Below are positions 1 to 11,026 of a stretch of 64,000 bases of DNA, one piece after another (positions within the stretch are counted from its first letter, which is position 1; the number at the start of each line of letters is the position of its first letter). The position numbers were made by a program, and so were the translations under genes. The DNA comes from Hygrocybe punicea. Taxonomy: Eukaryota > Basidiomycota > Agaricomycetes > Agaricales > Hygrophoraceae. The notes beneath the pieces were generated by a model. The model searched no databases and had not been told where the DNA came from. It saw only the letters and a program-made list of their open reading frames with translations. Location of the stretch: positions 4,402,001-4,466,000 of the forward strand of contig OY744468.1 of NCBI GenBank assembly GCA_963556145.1, read 5' to 3'.

Positions 1-1867
1 AACATGCTGTTAGAGAAACATCAAGGATAATGAATCAAGACACCACGAACTGTGCCCCTCCGTATTGACCACCAGGATTGAATTGGCGGGTGTGTTGCTG
101 TTGTCCTGGGTAGCCACTCGTGACTGGGGGAGGCCCTTGAGGAGGTCCATATCTGAAGACAAATTAGTATAAGGAGGTTCATGTCTTTTGGTGACGGGGT
201 GTCAAAGTGGAGAAATAAGCTACTCACGAGGGAGGGCCAGGAGGGGATCCATAGCTATGAGAAGTCCAGTCAGCTCGATGGAAATATGAAAGATGAGAAT
301 CGATGCCGATATCCTGATCAAAACCATCTCTTAAGAGATCGGATACTCACGAGTTAGGGGGGCCAGGAGGCGATCCATATCTATAGGCAAAAAATTGTAT
401 CAATAAATTGAACCCGAATGCGGTATGGTCATGTCTTTACAAACACGTCAATGGAGAGACAGGACACTCACGAGTTGGGAGCACCGGGGGGTGACGCATA
501 ACTATCCAGGAGTGTCGTTGAATCATTCGTGGTTCATTGTTATTCGGCATCATCTGAGACAAAACACTCACGAATTGGGAGGACCAGGGGGAGGCCCGTA
601 TCTTTGAAAGAGGGAAAATGTTAGTACCGGAAGTTACGACGAGGTTGAGAGTTGGAACACTCACGAATTGGGAGGACCGGGAGGAAGCCCGTATCTTTCA
701 TACAGGGAAATTGTCAGCGCATGTGCCACATCTGGAAGATTTGATAGTTAGAACACTTACGGGTCAGGAGGGTTGGGAGGACCAGGAGGCGACCCATATC
801 TTGAAAGCAACGAATTTTTAGTATATGTGCCGATCACATTATCTAAAAGATGCAATGAGTTTGAAAGATGGACCACTCACGAGTTGGGGGGTCCGGGAGG
901 AGGCCCATATCTTTCAGACAAGGAAATTGTTAGTGCACGCATTGACCACATTATCGGGAAGATACGATGAATTTCAGAGACGGAACACTCACGAGTTGGG
1001 AGGACCAGGGGGACCAGGAGGAGGCCCATATCTTCAAACAGGGCATTGTTATTGCAACCAACGATCATATTATGGGGGCATAAGATACATATACATACGA
1101 GTTCGGAGGGCCGGGCGGGCCAGGAGATCCAGGAAATCTACAAGGTAGTTCGTCAGTGCCGTGAGAATGGTGGACACGATTCTAAATTATTAATAATAAC
1201 GAAAGTGCCAACATGACAACAGACATAGAAACTGCTTTTCGCATTGTGAAAACGGTCGAAACTTACCCAGGCATACTGGGAGGTCCATACCTGGAAAAAC
1301 AATCCGTTAGGACAACAGGCTGGGGACCACATCGCAAGCAGTCATCTCTTCGATATGGGGCACCAGCCTGTATGGCCCATGTATCCAGAGAACTACTAAA
1401 CACTTACCCTCCGGGGGGACCAGGAGAAGATGCGAACCTGAAAATGAAAAGATAAGTGATAGGATTCCACATCAACAAAACGGAAGCAAAATTCGTTGGT
1501 TGTTTCTGGTTTCGTTTGCACAAGAGATAGCTCGCAGATACACCAAGGAGCAGAACATCTCGAGAAGAGGAACGAATATCAACTTACCCGAGAGAAGGAC
1601 CGCCTGGGAACGATGGTGCGTAATTAGGATTGTAACCGCCAGGCGGGCCACCAGGGGGACCTTGAGGAGGAGGAGCGAACCCAGCTCTGGGAGCAATCAT
1701 GGCTGAATAGACCTGAACTTCTAGTGAACATTGGGATGTCACTTACGGCGCTTGAGGGAAACTACGCACACGGTAAGTAGTCAAGCCTAGGGAGTCGGTG
1801 TGAAAGCCACGCACGAAGGAGATGGATTGTAACCACCAGAATTTCCGGGGTATTCTGCGTTCCACAT
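1..1867 (-). CDS. Gly/Pro-rich N-terminal part of a metacaspase-like gene (partial, continues past the left edge)
   Basis: The start codon at 1867-1865 opens with M-W-N, and the protein is rich in Gly, Pro, Tyr and Asn. Predicted exons: 1867-1815, 1686-1588, 1437-1408, 1290-1267, 1137-1099, 1031-993, 910-881, 799-761, 694-665, 601-572, 501-472, 380-351, 254-228, 152-47 and 6-1. Every junction from exon 1 to 152-47 is phase 2. Most mini-exons encode a variant of Y-G-P-P-P-G-P-P-N-S. Fungal type I metacaspases carry a similar Pro/Gly/Gln-rich prodomain ahead of the His/Cys protease domain, so this is the best family guess. The catalytic domain would lie outside the window and cannot be confirmed. 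The donor after 47 (GTGGTG) is weak. Other possibilities are a Pro-rich membrane-adhesion or annexin-like protein. The exon structure is well supported; the function is not. Confidence 0.55.
228..1137 (-). repeat. Tandem array of nine symmetric mini-exons with their introns
   Basis: Exons at 228-254, 351-380, 472-501, 572-601, 665-694, 761-799, 881-910, 993-1031 and 1099-1137 are 27, 30 or 39 nt long. All are multiples of three and all are in phase 2-2. Each is flanked by an AG acceptor and a GTGAGT, GTAAGT or GTATGT donor. Introns are 63-96 nt. Parts of neighbouring introns also resemble each other (compare 816-873 with 923-984), which points to duplication of exon plus intron together. Two related, more diverged mini-exons lie upstream in the gene at 1267-1290 and 1408-1437. 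Confidence 0.8.
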
Positions 1868-2043
1868 CTTACGACCACGACTGCGATGTTGACAGTACAA
1901 GTTTGAGGGTTCCAAACGCGATCGCACTCCGAGTCTTAGTGGCTGTCCCCACGGTTCCGGGTGACTGTTGTTCTATTATTAGATAACTAAAACTCTGAAA
2001 ACAAAAAAAAATAAAAAATAGATAGCAAAAAAATAGATAGCAA

Positions 2044-4450
2044 TTAAAATCTCGAGGGTCCAACCAACGCAGCGTTCTCCCCCGCTGGCCGACTGAAAAC
2101 AGCCTGACCCAAACTCGCACTCCCACCTCTCAGATCTTTGCTCACCCTCGACCGACCACGCTCCGCCTCCTCCCTCTCCCATCTCTTCATCCTCCGCTTT
2201 CCTTTCACCGCAACTTCAGTGGGCCTCGCAAGAGCCATAAGCGCAAGTGCCCCGACCATGATCCCCACAGCAGTGGCGAATATCGCCTTGGGGTACGCTG
2301 CCACAGTCTCGCTGTACACCAGCCCAAAGAGTACCGGCTGCAAAGAGAAAAAACACACTTCAGCACGGCACAACGCCCAGCGATCAAGGGAAGAACGAAC
2401 CCCGAGGATTGTCTGCCCAATGGCCTGTAGCACCGCTAACGCACCGAATAATCGCCCCATGTCCACCGAGCCCTTACCTGCAGCCCCAGCGCCCTCGTCA
2501 GCTGGAGCGTCTAGAGCTCTCGCCTGCGCGATGCACAACGCGAGGCTCTGTATCGCAGGGATGGTTCCCGAACCAAAGCTGCTCAGCGCAGACGCCATCA
2601 CGAATATTTTCTGCGAGCCAGAGTCAGATTTCCCGGCCACGTTGTGCGTGGAAGGTAGGGGTGAAATGGCGATGAAGCCATGCGCAGCCAGATCGATAAG
2701 GAGGGAGAAGCTGGCAAGGCGGAGGTCAAAATCTATTTCGCGTGCTAGTTGCGCTTTGGTAAGTGGTTTGGTCGACTTGAGTTTGGGTTTGGGTTGAGTG
2801 GATTTGAGACTGGGTTTGAACGTCGCAATAATGACTTATATCCATGTGAAGTCAGGTTGTGTATGGGAAAGCCGTAAAATAAAAGGAACATACACGGCAG
2901 GATGAGCAATAAGTTCAAGGCGCGGGCACCGTTCAAGAATGAGATGTAATAGCTCAGCTGTCCTCACACTCACTATCACTCGGTTTGTACTATGGAGAAC
3001 GAATACCACGCACCTGTTCAGCGCCCCATGCATACACATGCCCAGCATACAGATATTTGATTTGGACCACACCCTATAATAAATAATTCAAACTCACAAT
3101 CTGGGATGGACCAGTCATGCACTCACCATTGATAGCATATACCCAAACAGTGCGCATGCTAAAAATGTTAGGCTCCAGTCGCGTCTCCCCCTCCCTCCCG
3201 GCGTAGTTGTCACTACAGGCAAAAATACTGCTAGTGGACTGAAGAACCCCTCAATGATCCCAGTGTTGGTAGGAGCATTCGCTACATCCTCGATGGCATC
3301 CGTGTTCTCCACCTCGACGACCGGGGCTCGCGCCTTGCCTTTACGAGAGATGTCACCTCGTGCGCTGCGCTGCCTTTCCTGTGAGAGCGACTCTGGGAAC
3401 ACGAAAAGCACCAATACAAAGTTCACAAATGAGCACGCGATGGCCACCCAGAACACCTCCGTCACTGACTGCGGAGCAACACCGAGCACAGGGTTCCGAA
3501 TCAAAAACGCGCCAAAGCTAGGACCTAATGCTGCCCCAATGGAAAACACGCCAGTGAAGCGCGAGAAGATGGTTGCCCGTGAACCGGGAGAGGTGCAATC
3601 AGACAAGTAAGCTGACGTCGCGCATTGCAGGGTGGACCCCCCACCGAGGAGGCCTTCAAAGAGTGGTGCAAGGATGAGCAATTTATGGCCATGCGTGGCG
3701 AATGGCGAGTGCGGCGTGGAGACGAGAATGAATAAGAGATCGCTGTAGGGAAAGTGTCAGCACCTATATGCGAGGATGTCATGGCGAAGACGAACGTGAG
3801 GAAGAGACCGAATGTAGCGATGGCGAGGACGCGTGTGCGGCCATACCGCTCACCGAATTGGCCCCACCAGCCGGTGGTGAGGGCGGAAAGGCCACCCATG
3901 GTGATTGTCATGATTGTCTGAAGGCGAGCGGCGCCAGCTTGGACTACAGGGTTCGAACGACATCGGTTGGAAGGAAGATTGCGGGGGTCTTCTTCTTCTT
4001 CATCATCGTTCGGGCTGTTCTCGTCAGGCAGGGTAATGCTAGAGTGGTTGTTGGAAAGAAGAAGCGTGGGGCCTAGGGGATCGAGAGAGAAGTAAATAGA
4101 TGCGTAAGGATTGTGTGGTGTGTGGTGGGAAAGGATGTTAGCCGCAGTAGTGTGGTTGTAATGATGGTGCTGGGCGGCATTGCAGGAGAGTTGAGTGAAC
4201 ACCTCGACTCGTGGGGCGAGAGTCATGCCACGCTATAAAAGACATGTTGAAGTCCGTGGCACGATGTAAAGGAACAACATACGACTATTGCAGCAGTGAT
4301 AGCGAACGGGACAAGCCTGTACAGCGATATTAATATTAGATTGCACACCAGTAGGTAAGACGCATACCAGAGCGGCCTTGGACGATAAAATGGTTTTTTG
4401 ATTGGTGTGTCGGACGACGCTGGCAGCAGGGGTTGTCGTTCTCCAGACAT
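2044..4450 (-). CDS. Major facilitator superfamily transporter (YCR023C/TetA-like group)
   Basis: A membrane transporter of unknown substrate. Seven exons join to about 681 residues: 4450-4283, 4232-3796, 3742-3127, 3073-3014, 2957-2896, 2809-2401 and 2337-2044. It starts M-S-G-E-R-Q-P-L-L, and TM1 follows a short polar head. MFS motif A is clear in the TM2-TM3 loop (GWWGQFGERYGRTR). Later segments include a Gly-rich TM (GLLGGGSTLQ) and GAALGPSFG. A charged, proline-rich cytoplasmic loop separates the two halves. Length fits fungal members of this group (about 600-680 residues). Introns 2 and 6 use a GTTCGT donor. An upstream in-frame ATG at 4534 would add 28 residues, but the chosen start matches the usual RQPLL opening. 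It is divergently arranged with MED19. The MFS call is secure; the substrate is unknown. Confidence 0.85.
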
Positions 4451-4783
4451 TGCCGCAGACAAGTCGGGTACGGTGTGAGCTGGCAAGAAGAGCAAAGGGT
4501 CGGGATGGACGTGCGGTTGTGCAAGGTTGGACATGCTGGGGAGCTGCTGGGGAACTGCTGTTACATGCTATGATGCAGGTGGAGGGGGCGTGTAGCCCAG
4601 CGCAACCGCAAGCGAACAGGCTTTCATCCGTTTCATTCGGCGGCTGACGCTTTCCGTTCGGCGTCCGCAAGCTTTGTCGCCAAATACGGACATTGCCTGT
4701 GGCGTCAAAGGCCGCTCTCTCACAGACGACGACCACGGCGACCGTGCATCGACTCTCGTCTCTGCTTGTCGTCACTCCTGGTC
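4451..4783. promoter_or_regulatory. Shared divergent promoter region, MFS gene / MED19
   Basis: This 333-bp gap separates two start codons that point away from each other, so it must hold both promoters. It has a short repeated TTCGGCG around 4635-4662 and a TCGTC-rich patch near 4750-4775. I see no coding exon and no clear TATA box. The functional assignment rests only on position. Confidence 0.5.
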
Positions 4784-6284
4784 ATGGACATCGACGACGA
4801 CGGCCATAGACACCCCTCCCCGCACTCCACAAATGCGCTAGCAGGCCCATCAACCCTTCCTTCTCCTCCAACCCTCTTCCTCCCCCCACCAGGTCTTTCG
4901 TATTTTCCCATCCAATCACCGTCAATTAACCCTTCTTTTCTCTCTACATAGCACCCCAAGTCCCTCCCGTGTACCTCAGGAGCACACAAGACCTCCTCGC
5001 GCGCTTTCAACTTCTCACCGCTTATGACAAGCACGTACGCCCTAATATATCATCCGTCGAAAATGCTCAGGATCACGTCCCATTACCGCCTCCGATCGCC
5101 TCTAGCAAAGGCAAGGGAAAGGAGAAGGAGAAGGAACCCCAAATCGTAGCCTCACCAACTGCAATGACTCCTGGCGTGGACGGTGCGGATGCGGATGATG
5201 ATGACGGCGGACACGGCGAGAAAAAGAAAAAGAACAACTACAAGCATCTTATTAAGGGTATCCCCGGTGCGTCTTATCTTTTTATCGCCCGCGTTCCCTC
5301 CTAACCATCTCGTCGACAGGGAAACATTCGACAAAGAAAGATTCATACTTGACAACAATTATTCAAGTTCCTCCAAAACAGCGCATACCCATAGTTCCGT
5401 TCGACTCAAAGACCCAAGGGGAGGCTTTTACAGTTAGTTTGGACGGACTCAGAGGCGTACGTTTCCATTCATCCCGCTTTCGTATCCTACGCACGGTATC
5501 TCTTAACTTCTCCCCCTTTCTCTCAGTGGAACCCTAGCCTGTTAGTTCTTGAATCCCCGCAAGCGCGTGAAGATCGGAAAAGACGGGTCTGTATCATTCT
5601 CAATATCATATCATTTCAACTAACCGTCTTTCATAAACCCCGCCCCTGCAAACCAACATCAACAGAAAGAACTCAAGAAACTTGCAAAAGCACAAGTACC
5701 AACACTCGTACCCGTCCCTTCATCCACATCACCCCCACCCAGCATTGTCCCAACTCACCTCTCTAGTCCTACCACCTCCCATATTCCTCCGGCTGGCACA
5801 TCTACGCCCAAGCCTGGAATTCCGCGTCCTGGAAGCAGGCCGATGGCACAATCGCCCTTGGCAACGCCGACGGCGTTTGGCATGCCTATTAGTGCCGCCA
5901 TGCCAACCCCGACCCCGACCGCACACCTCGGGTCCGACAAGGATAAGCGTGGTAGGAAGCGTGATCATGAGGAAGTTTCCAGAACCGGGCAGGGCGAGAA
6001 CATCAACGTGACGGGTGTCGGTGTCGTTGTGGGAATAAATGGCAGTGTGATGAATGGCATGATGCCGAAAGCGATGGTGAACGCGAAAGCAGGTTTACCA
6101 GGTGTGCGGCCTCGGCCGATTAAGAAGCAACGGATGGTGAGTACAATCCTCACATCTTTTTCGATCTCGCGGCTCGCCTGTGTCGTGTGAGATACTCATT
6201 CTTTTTATCGGTGAGCAGGACGTACAAGGTCAAGCACGAGATGTGACTGTCCCTGTGCAGCAGCCCACACCTCAGGGTGTTTGA
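4784..6284 (+). CDS. MED19: Mediator of RNA polymerase II transcription subunit 19 (Rox3)
   Basis: A subunit of the head region of the nuclear Mediator complex. Six exons give 385 residues: 4784-4892, 4952-5266, 5320-5456, 5527-5586, 5666-6136 and 6219-6284. The family core is visible: a DLLARFQLL-YDK segment, a Lys-rich stretch, then HLIKGIPGKH followed by a conserved IPIVPFD and a WNPSLLVLE block. The C-terminal half is Pro/Thr-rich and ends with a basic RPRPIKKQR and a short acidic-free tail, as in other basidiomycete Med19 proteins. The first intron has an unusual GTCTTT donor, but it is the only join that keeps the frame into the conserved core. The ATG at 4784 is the first in frame. Only the N-terminal linker is uncertain. 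Confidence 0.85.
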
Positions 6285-6646
6285 AAATCCACCCTGGTTT
6301 CCTTTTGGTATATAATGCGTATTTATCTGACCTCCAGCACTCACCTCCAACTTCACCTTCATCATCGTACTTTTTATCGTACTTACACTCGCTGTGTCGT
6401 CGACATCTGCATACTCATCATCTCACCTTACATCACATCCATCCACATTGGTACATGTTCTTGCCTTTCTGCCCGGTGTATTCTTGCTCGTTGGTTAACG
6501 TGTAGTTAGAAAACGAAAAGAATGACATCCGACGATGATCAGTTACATGATCGATTTCCATGGTGTGAGCAGCGATAGCATATTATTACGACATCGTACA
6601 CCAGGGCGAAAGATATAGAAAATACCAATATACAGCGAAGATAAGT
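6285..6646. other. Convergent intergenic region
   Basis: This 362-bp gap between two converging stop codons should hold the 3' ends of both transcripts. The 6340-6500 part is CA/TC-rich and low in complexity. I see no conserved coding segment in it. Confidence 0.5.
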
Positions 6647-9498
6647 CTACCGTCGCCCCAAATTCGTCAGACTCCGGTTATCAACCCCACCTGGTTCATA
6701 GTTCCGCCTGTCGATCCTCCCGTCCTCTAGCACATTCCGCACAGTCCCCAAGTTCTTCTTCGAGTCTAACGAGAACGCGTTGCCCATACCGACGGGCATA
6801 CTCAGTCTCCGCATCCAACTCTTGGGTTTCGCCGGCTCCGGTCGCAAGTTGATCGGCTGTTCTGGCGGCCGCAGGTCTTGCGGCGAGGGAGCGGCGCTGC
6901 GTGCCTTGTATTTCGAGACCGAGCATTGGTGGCAACCGCAATATGGTGCATGCTCTTCGGACCCGGGCTGTCGGCGTGGCTCTAGTGTTCGAGACTGCGA
7001 CTGGGGCTGTGACAGGGATTGGTGGCGCTGCCGTGGGCTAGAAGAGCTGGAGGGTGACCGTGACCGCGTTTGTGATTGAGAGTCCGAAGGAGGAACGAGG
7101 TGTGTCGTGCTGTAGGAATGTCGCGGTTGGGACGGTGACATTGGGAATTCGATTCGGGAGTGCTGTTGGGCTGACGGCATGGGGCGCGTGCTGGAGCTCT
7201 GTGAGCTACTGCTATCACCACCGTACATATCCCCGCGCTCATTCGTGAGACGAGCACGCTCCACATCCAGCTCTCTTACCCGCATCTCGATCTCGCGCTC
7301 CCTGGCCAGCAGTTCCAGCTCCTTTTCCTTGAGCTCTCTTTCCGCTCGCTCGTCTACCCGTTGTCGGGGCGGGTGGTGCGGGTGATAGTCCTCTCTGACG
7401 GGCGGGCTCGGGCGAGATGCAACGGGTCTCGCTGTGGAAGTATAGGAACCGGGTGGAGGACCGCGTTCATTACGCCCCGGGAATAAGGGCTCCTCACCCC
7501 GAACCTGGGGGCTCGATGGAGGGAAAGGAAGTTGTCGGGTGTCGGAGGGAGACACGGTTCTTTGATGCGGCGACGATGGTGTGTCCAGTGGTTGGTACCG
7601 GCTAGCCAAATCCGTGACGCTCCGTGGGAGACGTGGTACATCTTTGGGGCTGGGAGAAATCGCGCCAGACTAAAGAAAGAACCATCGTCAGCGTTCTGCC
7701 ATGAAGATGAGAATTCACCGCATACTTGTTGCGAGTAACGACGCCTCATGGCAGCAACGATACTTCCATTACTTCCTCCTGTGTCTGTTCTCTCCACACC
7801 TTGTCCTTTCTCTCGGGTATCTAGACTCCTGGATTGTGTTTGACCGTAGCCCTCGTTTCTATCTATCCCAACACCAAATTCACGTTCGTCTGGGAAATAA
7901 TCTCCCCTGCGGTAGGGACCAGAGATGTTCTGAGACCCGAATTCATGTGACGACCTCTCAGTACTTCCGGTTCCATAGGTACTAGGTTCGGCAGGTGGTT
8001 CGTTTGACGACTGGTTTCGTTGCTCTGAAGACGTGAGGGAAATTGGAGAGGTACTGTGCTCAACCGCAGGCTTGAAAGTTTCCAAACCATCCCCTACCGG
8101 CGATTCTGTCAAACGGGGCAATTGAGGAGACACTGAGGAGGCCCGTGGTGGTTGTGGTCGAAGCGGCTGGGGCTGAGAAGGTGATGACATTGGCGGAAGA
8201 GGAAGATGTGTGGGTGGGGCAGGGAAAGATGCAAGGGTAGGATGCGGATCTTGTGATACGCCGTCTCTCTCACTGTCATATATAGGGTTATGATGTTGGT
8301 CCAAGGGTGAGGGTGGGTAATTCTGGCTTTTGTCTGAGGATGCAGCAGGTGACTGATCCGGGCGAAAGTGTTGTTGCCCTGTCGTTGTGCCGACCCTGGA
8401 CGATGAATATTCCCATTCACGTTGACCACTAGAGACATGAGCAGTCAAAGAGCGTCCTTCAGAACGGTCCTGATCAGCCACATCTTGTGGAGTGTCCTTG
8501 GTGGTGAGGACCTCTCCCTCGCGGTGCGAATGCGACGTCGTCTCATCCACTGGAATTTGTTGTGAGTTGTTCGAATTCGGTAAGTCTCGAGGTACAGCTC
8601 CCATCCACCCTCCTTCACAGAGAGCGCGCCATTCGCCTAATTGCCCTACAGGCGAAGCAAACCGTCGGACCCCCTCGCAAGTTCGGAGCCACTCTGCGTC
8701 AGCCATTCTTGAAAATGAAGCAGCCACACTATACGTGGTTATAATATGTCGCCGTGTAACCTGGAGGACATGATTGCTGATGGATTTCAAAGAAAATGAG
8801 GTCATTTCGATTGCACAACTTGGATGCGTGACTGACTGTTTTTCTTGAGACACCTCCGGACCTAGCGTGCTTATGAGATTTATATATCGAGCATGCTCCT
8901 CAATGGCATCGCGAGGGTTCTTCTTCGACTTTTTTTCGTATAACTGACCTTTGCGAAGCTAGTTTAGACAACGACCGAACATACAAAGAAAGATAAATGT
9001 ACCAGCTTGCTTTATCCGGAGATTGGTGTTCGCTATTCTTTCGTCGTGAACTTTTTCCTCTTTCTGTGCTCCAGGTAATGGGTGTGAGGGACAGAGCGAT
9101 ATCAGGGAAGACTGACATTCAACTTCTTAAACCACTTCCGGACCTCCGCACTGATGCCATCGTATTCCTTATCCACAATCTTTGTAAACTTCGCGTTAAT
9201 ATCCGACAAGGCTTCGAAGATGGTTGCGCTGGCATTCATGGCGTTGGCTATCGGATCCCACCTGCACCTCAACCTTCAGCCTTCGAATGGGAAATAAAAA
9301 CGACGCACCAGGTATTTCTCCTGTGACTTTAAGGCCCGCAGTCTCTCTCAAGGCTTTGGCTAGCTTCTTCTGCAGCATCACTACAGCTCCGGCGGCTTCA
9401 CAATAATCGTTCACAACACCGAGGAGAGTCTCCAAGGATTTGCAGGACTTGTGGACATCAGCCCGCTCAGCCAACGGCAGTGTACCGATGCTGGCCAT
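6647..9498 (-). CDS. IMD (I-BAR)-like domain protein with long disordered tail
   Basis: Predicted membrane-curvature protein. Five exons give 875 residues: 9498-9309, 9247-9117, 9063-9003, 8948-7726 and 7669-6647. The first about 230 residues are helical and lack low complexity (MASIGTLPLAERADVHKSC onward, then WFKKLNKEEKVHDERIAN). They resemble the fungal group annotated as IMD-domain proteins. The remainder is Ser/Pro/Gln-rich and disordered, with a charged coiled-coil stretch (ERELKEKELELLAREREIE) and a C-terminal CGCHQCS motif before a basic end. The large fourth exon also contains an internal ATG at 8706 that could mislead gene finders into a shorter model, but the upstream reading frame is open and joins cleanly. 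The IMD assignment is from remembered family pattern and is moderate; membrane binding is inference. Confidence 0.7.
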
Positions 9499-9717
9499 TT
9501 CGATTGGAAGATCCAAAAGATAAAGTTGCCGAGAAGAAAGGCGCAAGAATATAAACTGGGTGTCAGTTCGTGATCACGAGATCCAGCAAGTTTATCGCTA
9601 TGACCGAATGATGATAATAATTGCTTAATATCAGATTGAGAATATAAAAGACGCTGAACAGAATAAAGTCTCGTAAGGTCAAGAGGAACTTTGAATCTTA
9701 AATCCAACCATGGTGAT

Positions 9718-10717
9718 TCATCTGACATTCGAGCCACCAAATCCAGTACTACGCCTCATCTCGCCAAGATCGGAAGACCCCTCGCGTCTGTCTTGCGAAG
9801 ACGAGGGCACCCGTCTTCTACCAAACAACGATGAAGACGGACTCCGCATTCTTTCCCAATCCCACATCCTTGGTTCCGTGCTCGCAGTTTGGCGGCCGCT
9901 CATTAGATATGTGCCAAGTCCGCCGAGCGCTGCACCGGTCCAAAACCCAGGTGTCCAGGACCCACTCGTTGGGTTTGTAGAATTTTTCGAGTACGGGGGA
10001 GGTGATGGGTTGCCATCACCGCGAGGACCACCCGGAAACCAACCGGAACTATGTGGTCGAGGTCCCTGTGTATGCCCACGACGGATATTACGGCTGAAAC
10101 ATGGCTTTAAAAAGCTATAGGCAATAAACAGCAAGAATGCAATCCAGAGGATCGTGAAAACTAATTCAGAGACGTTAGTTGCTATCGGAGGTCGTCAGTA
10201 GTGCTGCAGTCACCCAGGGTCGGGACTAGGGTGCCTACATTTAAACCAACTTCTGGCAGGGAACAAGGGTGAATCCGTCAGAGATCTATCGATCTTGACG
10301 AGACGATACTCCAGCGAACATGACCCTGCAGCAGCCGATTGGGTTGTGTGCCTGCCGGGAATCATGGAAACATTGCACACCTTTCAACACGTTTGGATCA
10401 CCAGGTCCCGACCACCCTTCGCAAGAGACTTCCACCCGCCCAAATCTTAGTGATTCAGGAAGATCAGCCTCGCACTAAATCTCGTCGACACATTTGAGCA
10501 CCAGCAAAGCACTCAGAGGGCAGGTATTACTTGCCTTCCAGTCAACTTCAGTTCCAGATCCTCCAAGGTTAATGCAACGAACCACTTCTGGCGTGTAAAG
10601 CCTACAAGGTTTCCCAACGCATATTAACTGAGGCATGGGACTAGTTCTCCGCGACGTTGTGAGAGCACCCTCGTAGAATGTCAAAGCTGGAATCTTGGCA
10701 AGCTCTTGACGGGACAT
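9718..10717 (-). CDS. SARAF-like store-operated calcium entry regulator
   Basis: SARAF proteins sit in the ER membrane and damp store-operated calcium entry in animals; the role in fungi is poorly known. Four exons give 271 residues: 10717-10535, 10474-10381, 10325-10251 and 10181-9718. Seen here are the conserved luminal region (KIPALTFYEG, then GKPCRLYTPEVVRC and GGSGTEVDWKCEADLP), one membrane segment (FTILWIAFLLFIAYSF) and a Gly/Pro-rich tail with a WTPGFWTGAALGGLGTY block typical of the family. Intron 1 is GC-AG (GCAAGT donor); using it restores the W-K-C-E-A-D continuity. No clear N-terminal signal peptide is visible from the ATG at 10717. A small upstream signal exon may have been missed. 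The last intron donor (GTTGGT) is the least certain join. Confidence 0.75.
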
Positions 10718-11026
10718 GGTTGCAGGTCAACAGCCAACAGTCTAACTGTGCAGTTCTGAGCTTGCCGCATTGAAATAGGCAACACGGTGACACGGTACGC
10801 TGACGTGGAACAACGTGCGGCCGTTTATCACACCCTACTCCAACTATTCTGCTACAGTAAGGTGTAGGGAGTGTCGCCTCCTTATCATACTCGATGCATT
10901 TCTCAAGTAGTCCTCGATGATCTATCTCCAACTATTTGTTTTCTGCAGTCTACCGGGTCTATACCTAGGATGACACGGTCGCTTCACTCAAACGAGAATA
11001 TCACGGATGCATCAACCTGCTAGCTG

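Noticed and set aside
228..1137. Reading the first kilobase as a plain non-coding tandem repeat
   Set aside because: Each copy has an acceptor and a donor at the same relative place, lengths are multiples of three and the phase is constant; these fit exons, not a satellite.
1..1137. CRISPR-like array (similar repeats with spacers of about 70 bp)
   Set aside because: The repeats are variable in length, carry splice signals and encode one peptide pattern; the genome is eukaryotic.
2138..2797. A 219-codon plus-strand ORF opposite the MFS gene
   Set aside because: It lies entirely antisense to conserved MFS exons, has no family motif and biased composition; it is a shadow frame.
7354..8853. A separate gene starting at the ATG at 8706 or 8853
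   Set aside because: The frame upstream of these ATGs is open and joins, through a phase-1 intron, to the conserved IMD-like exons, so it is one gene.
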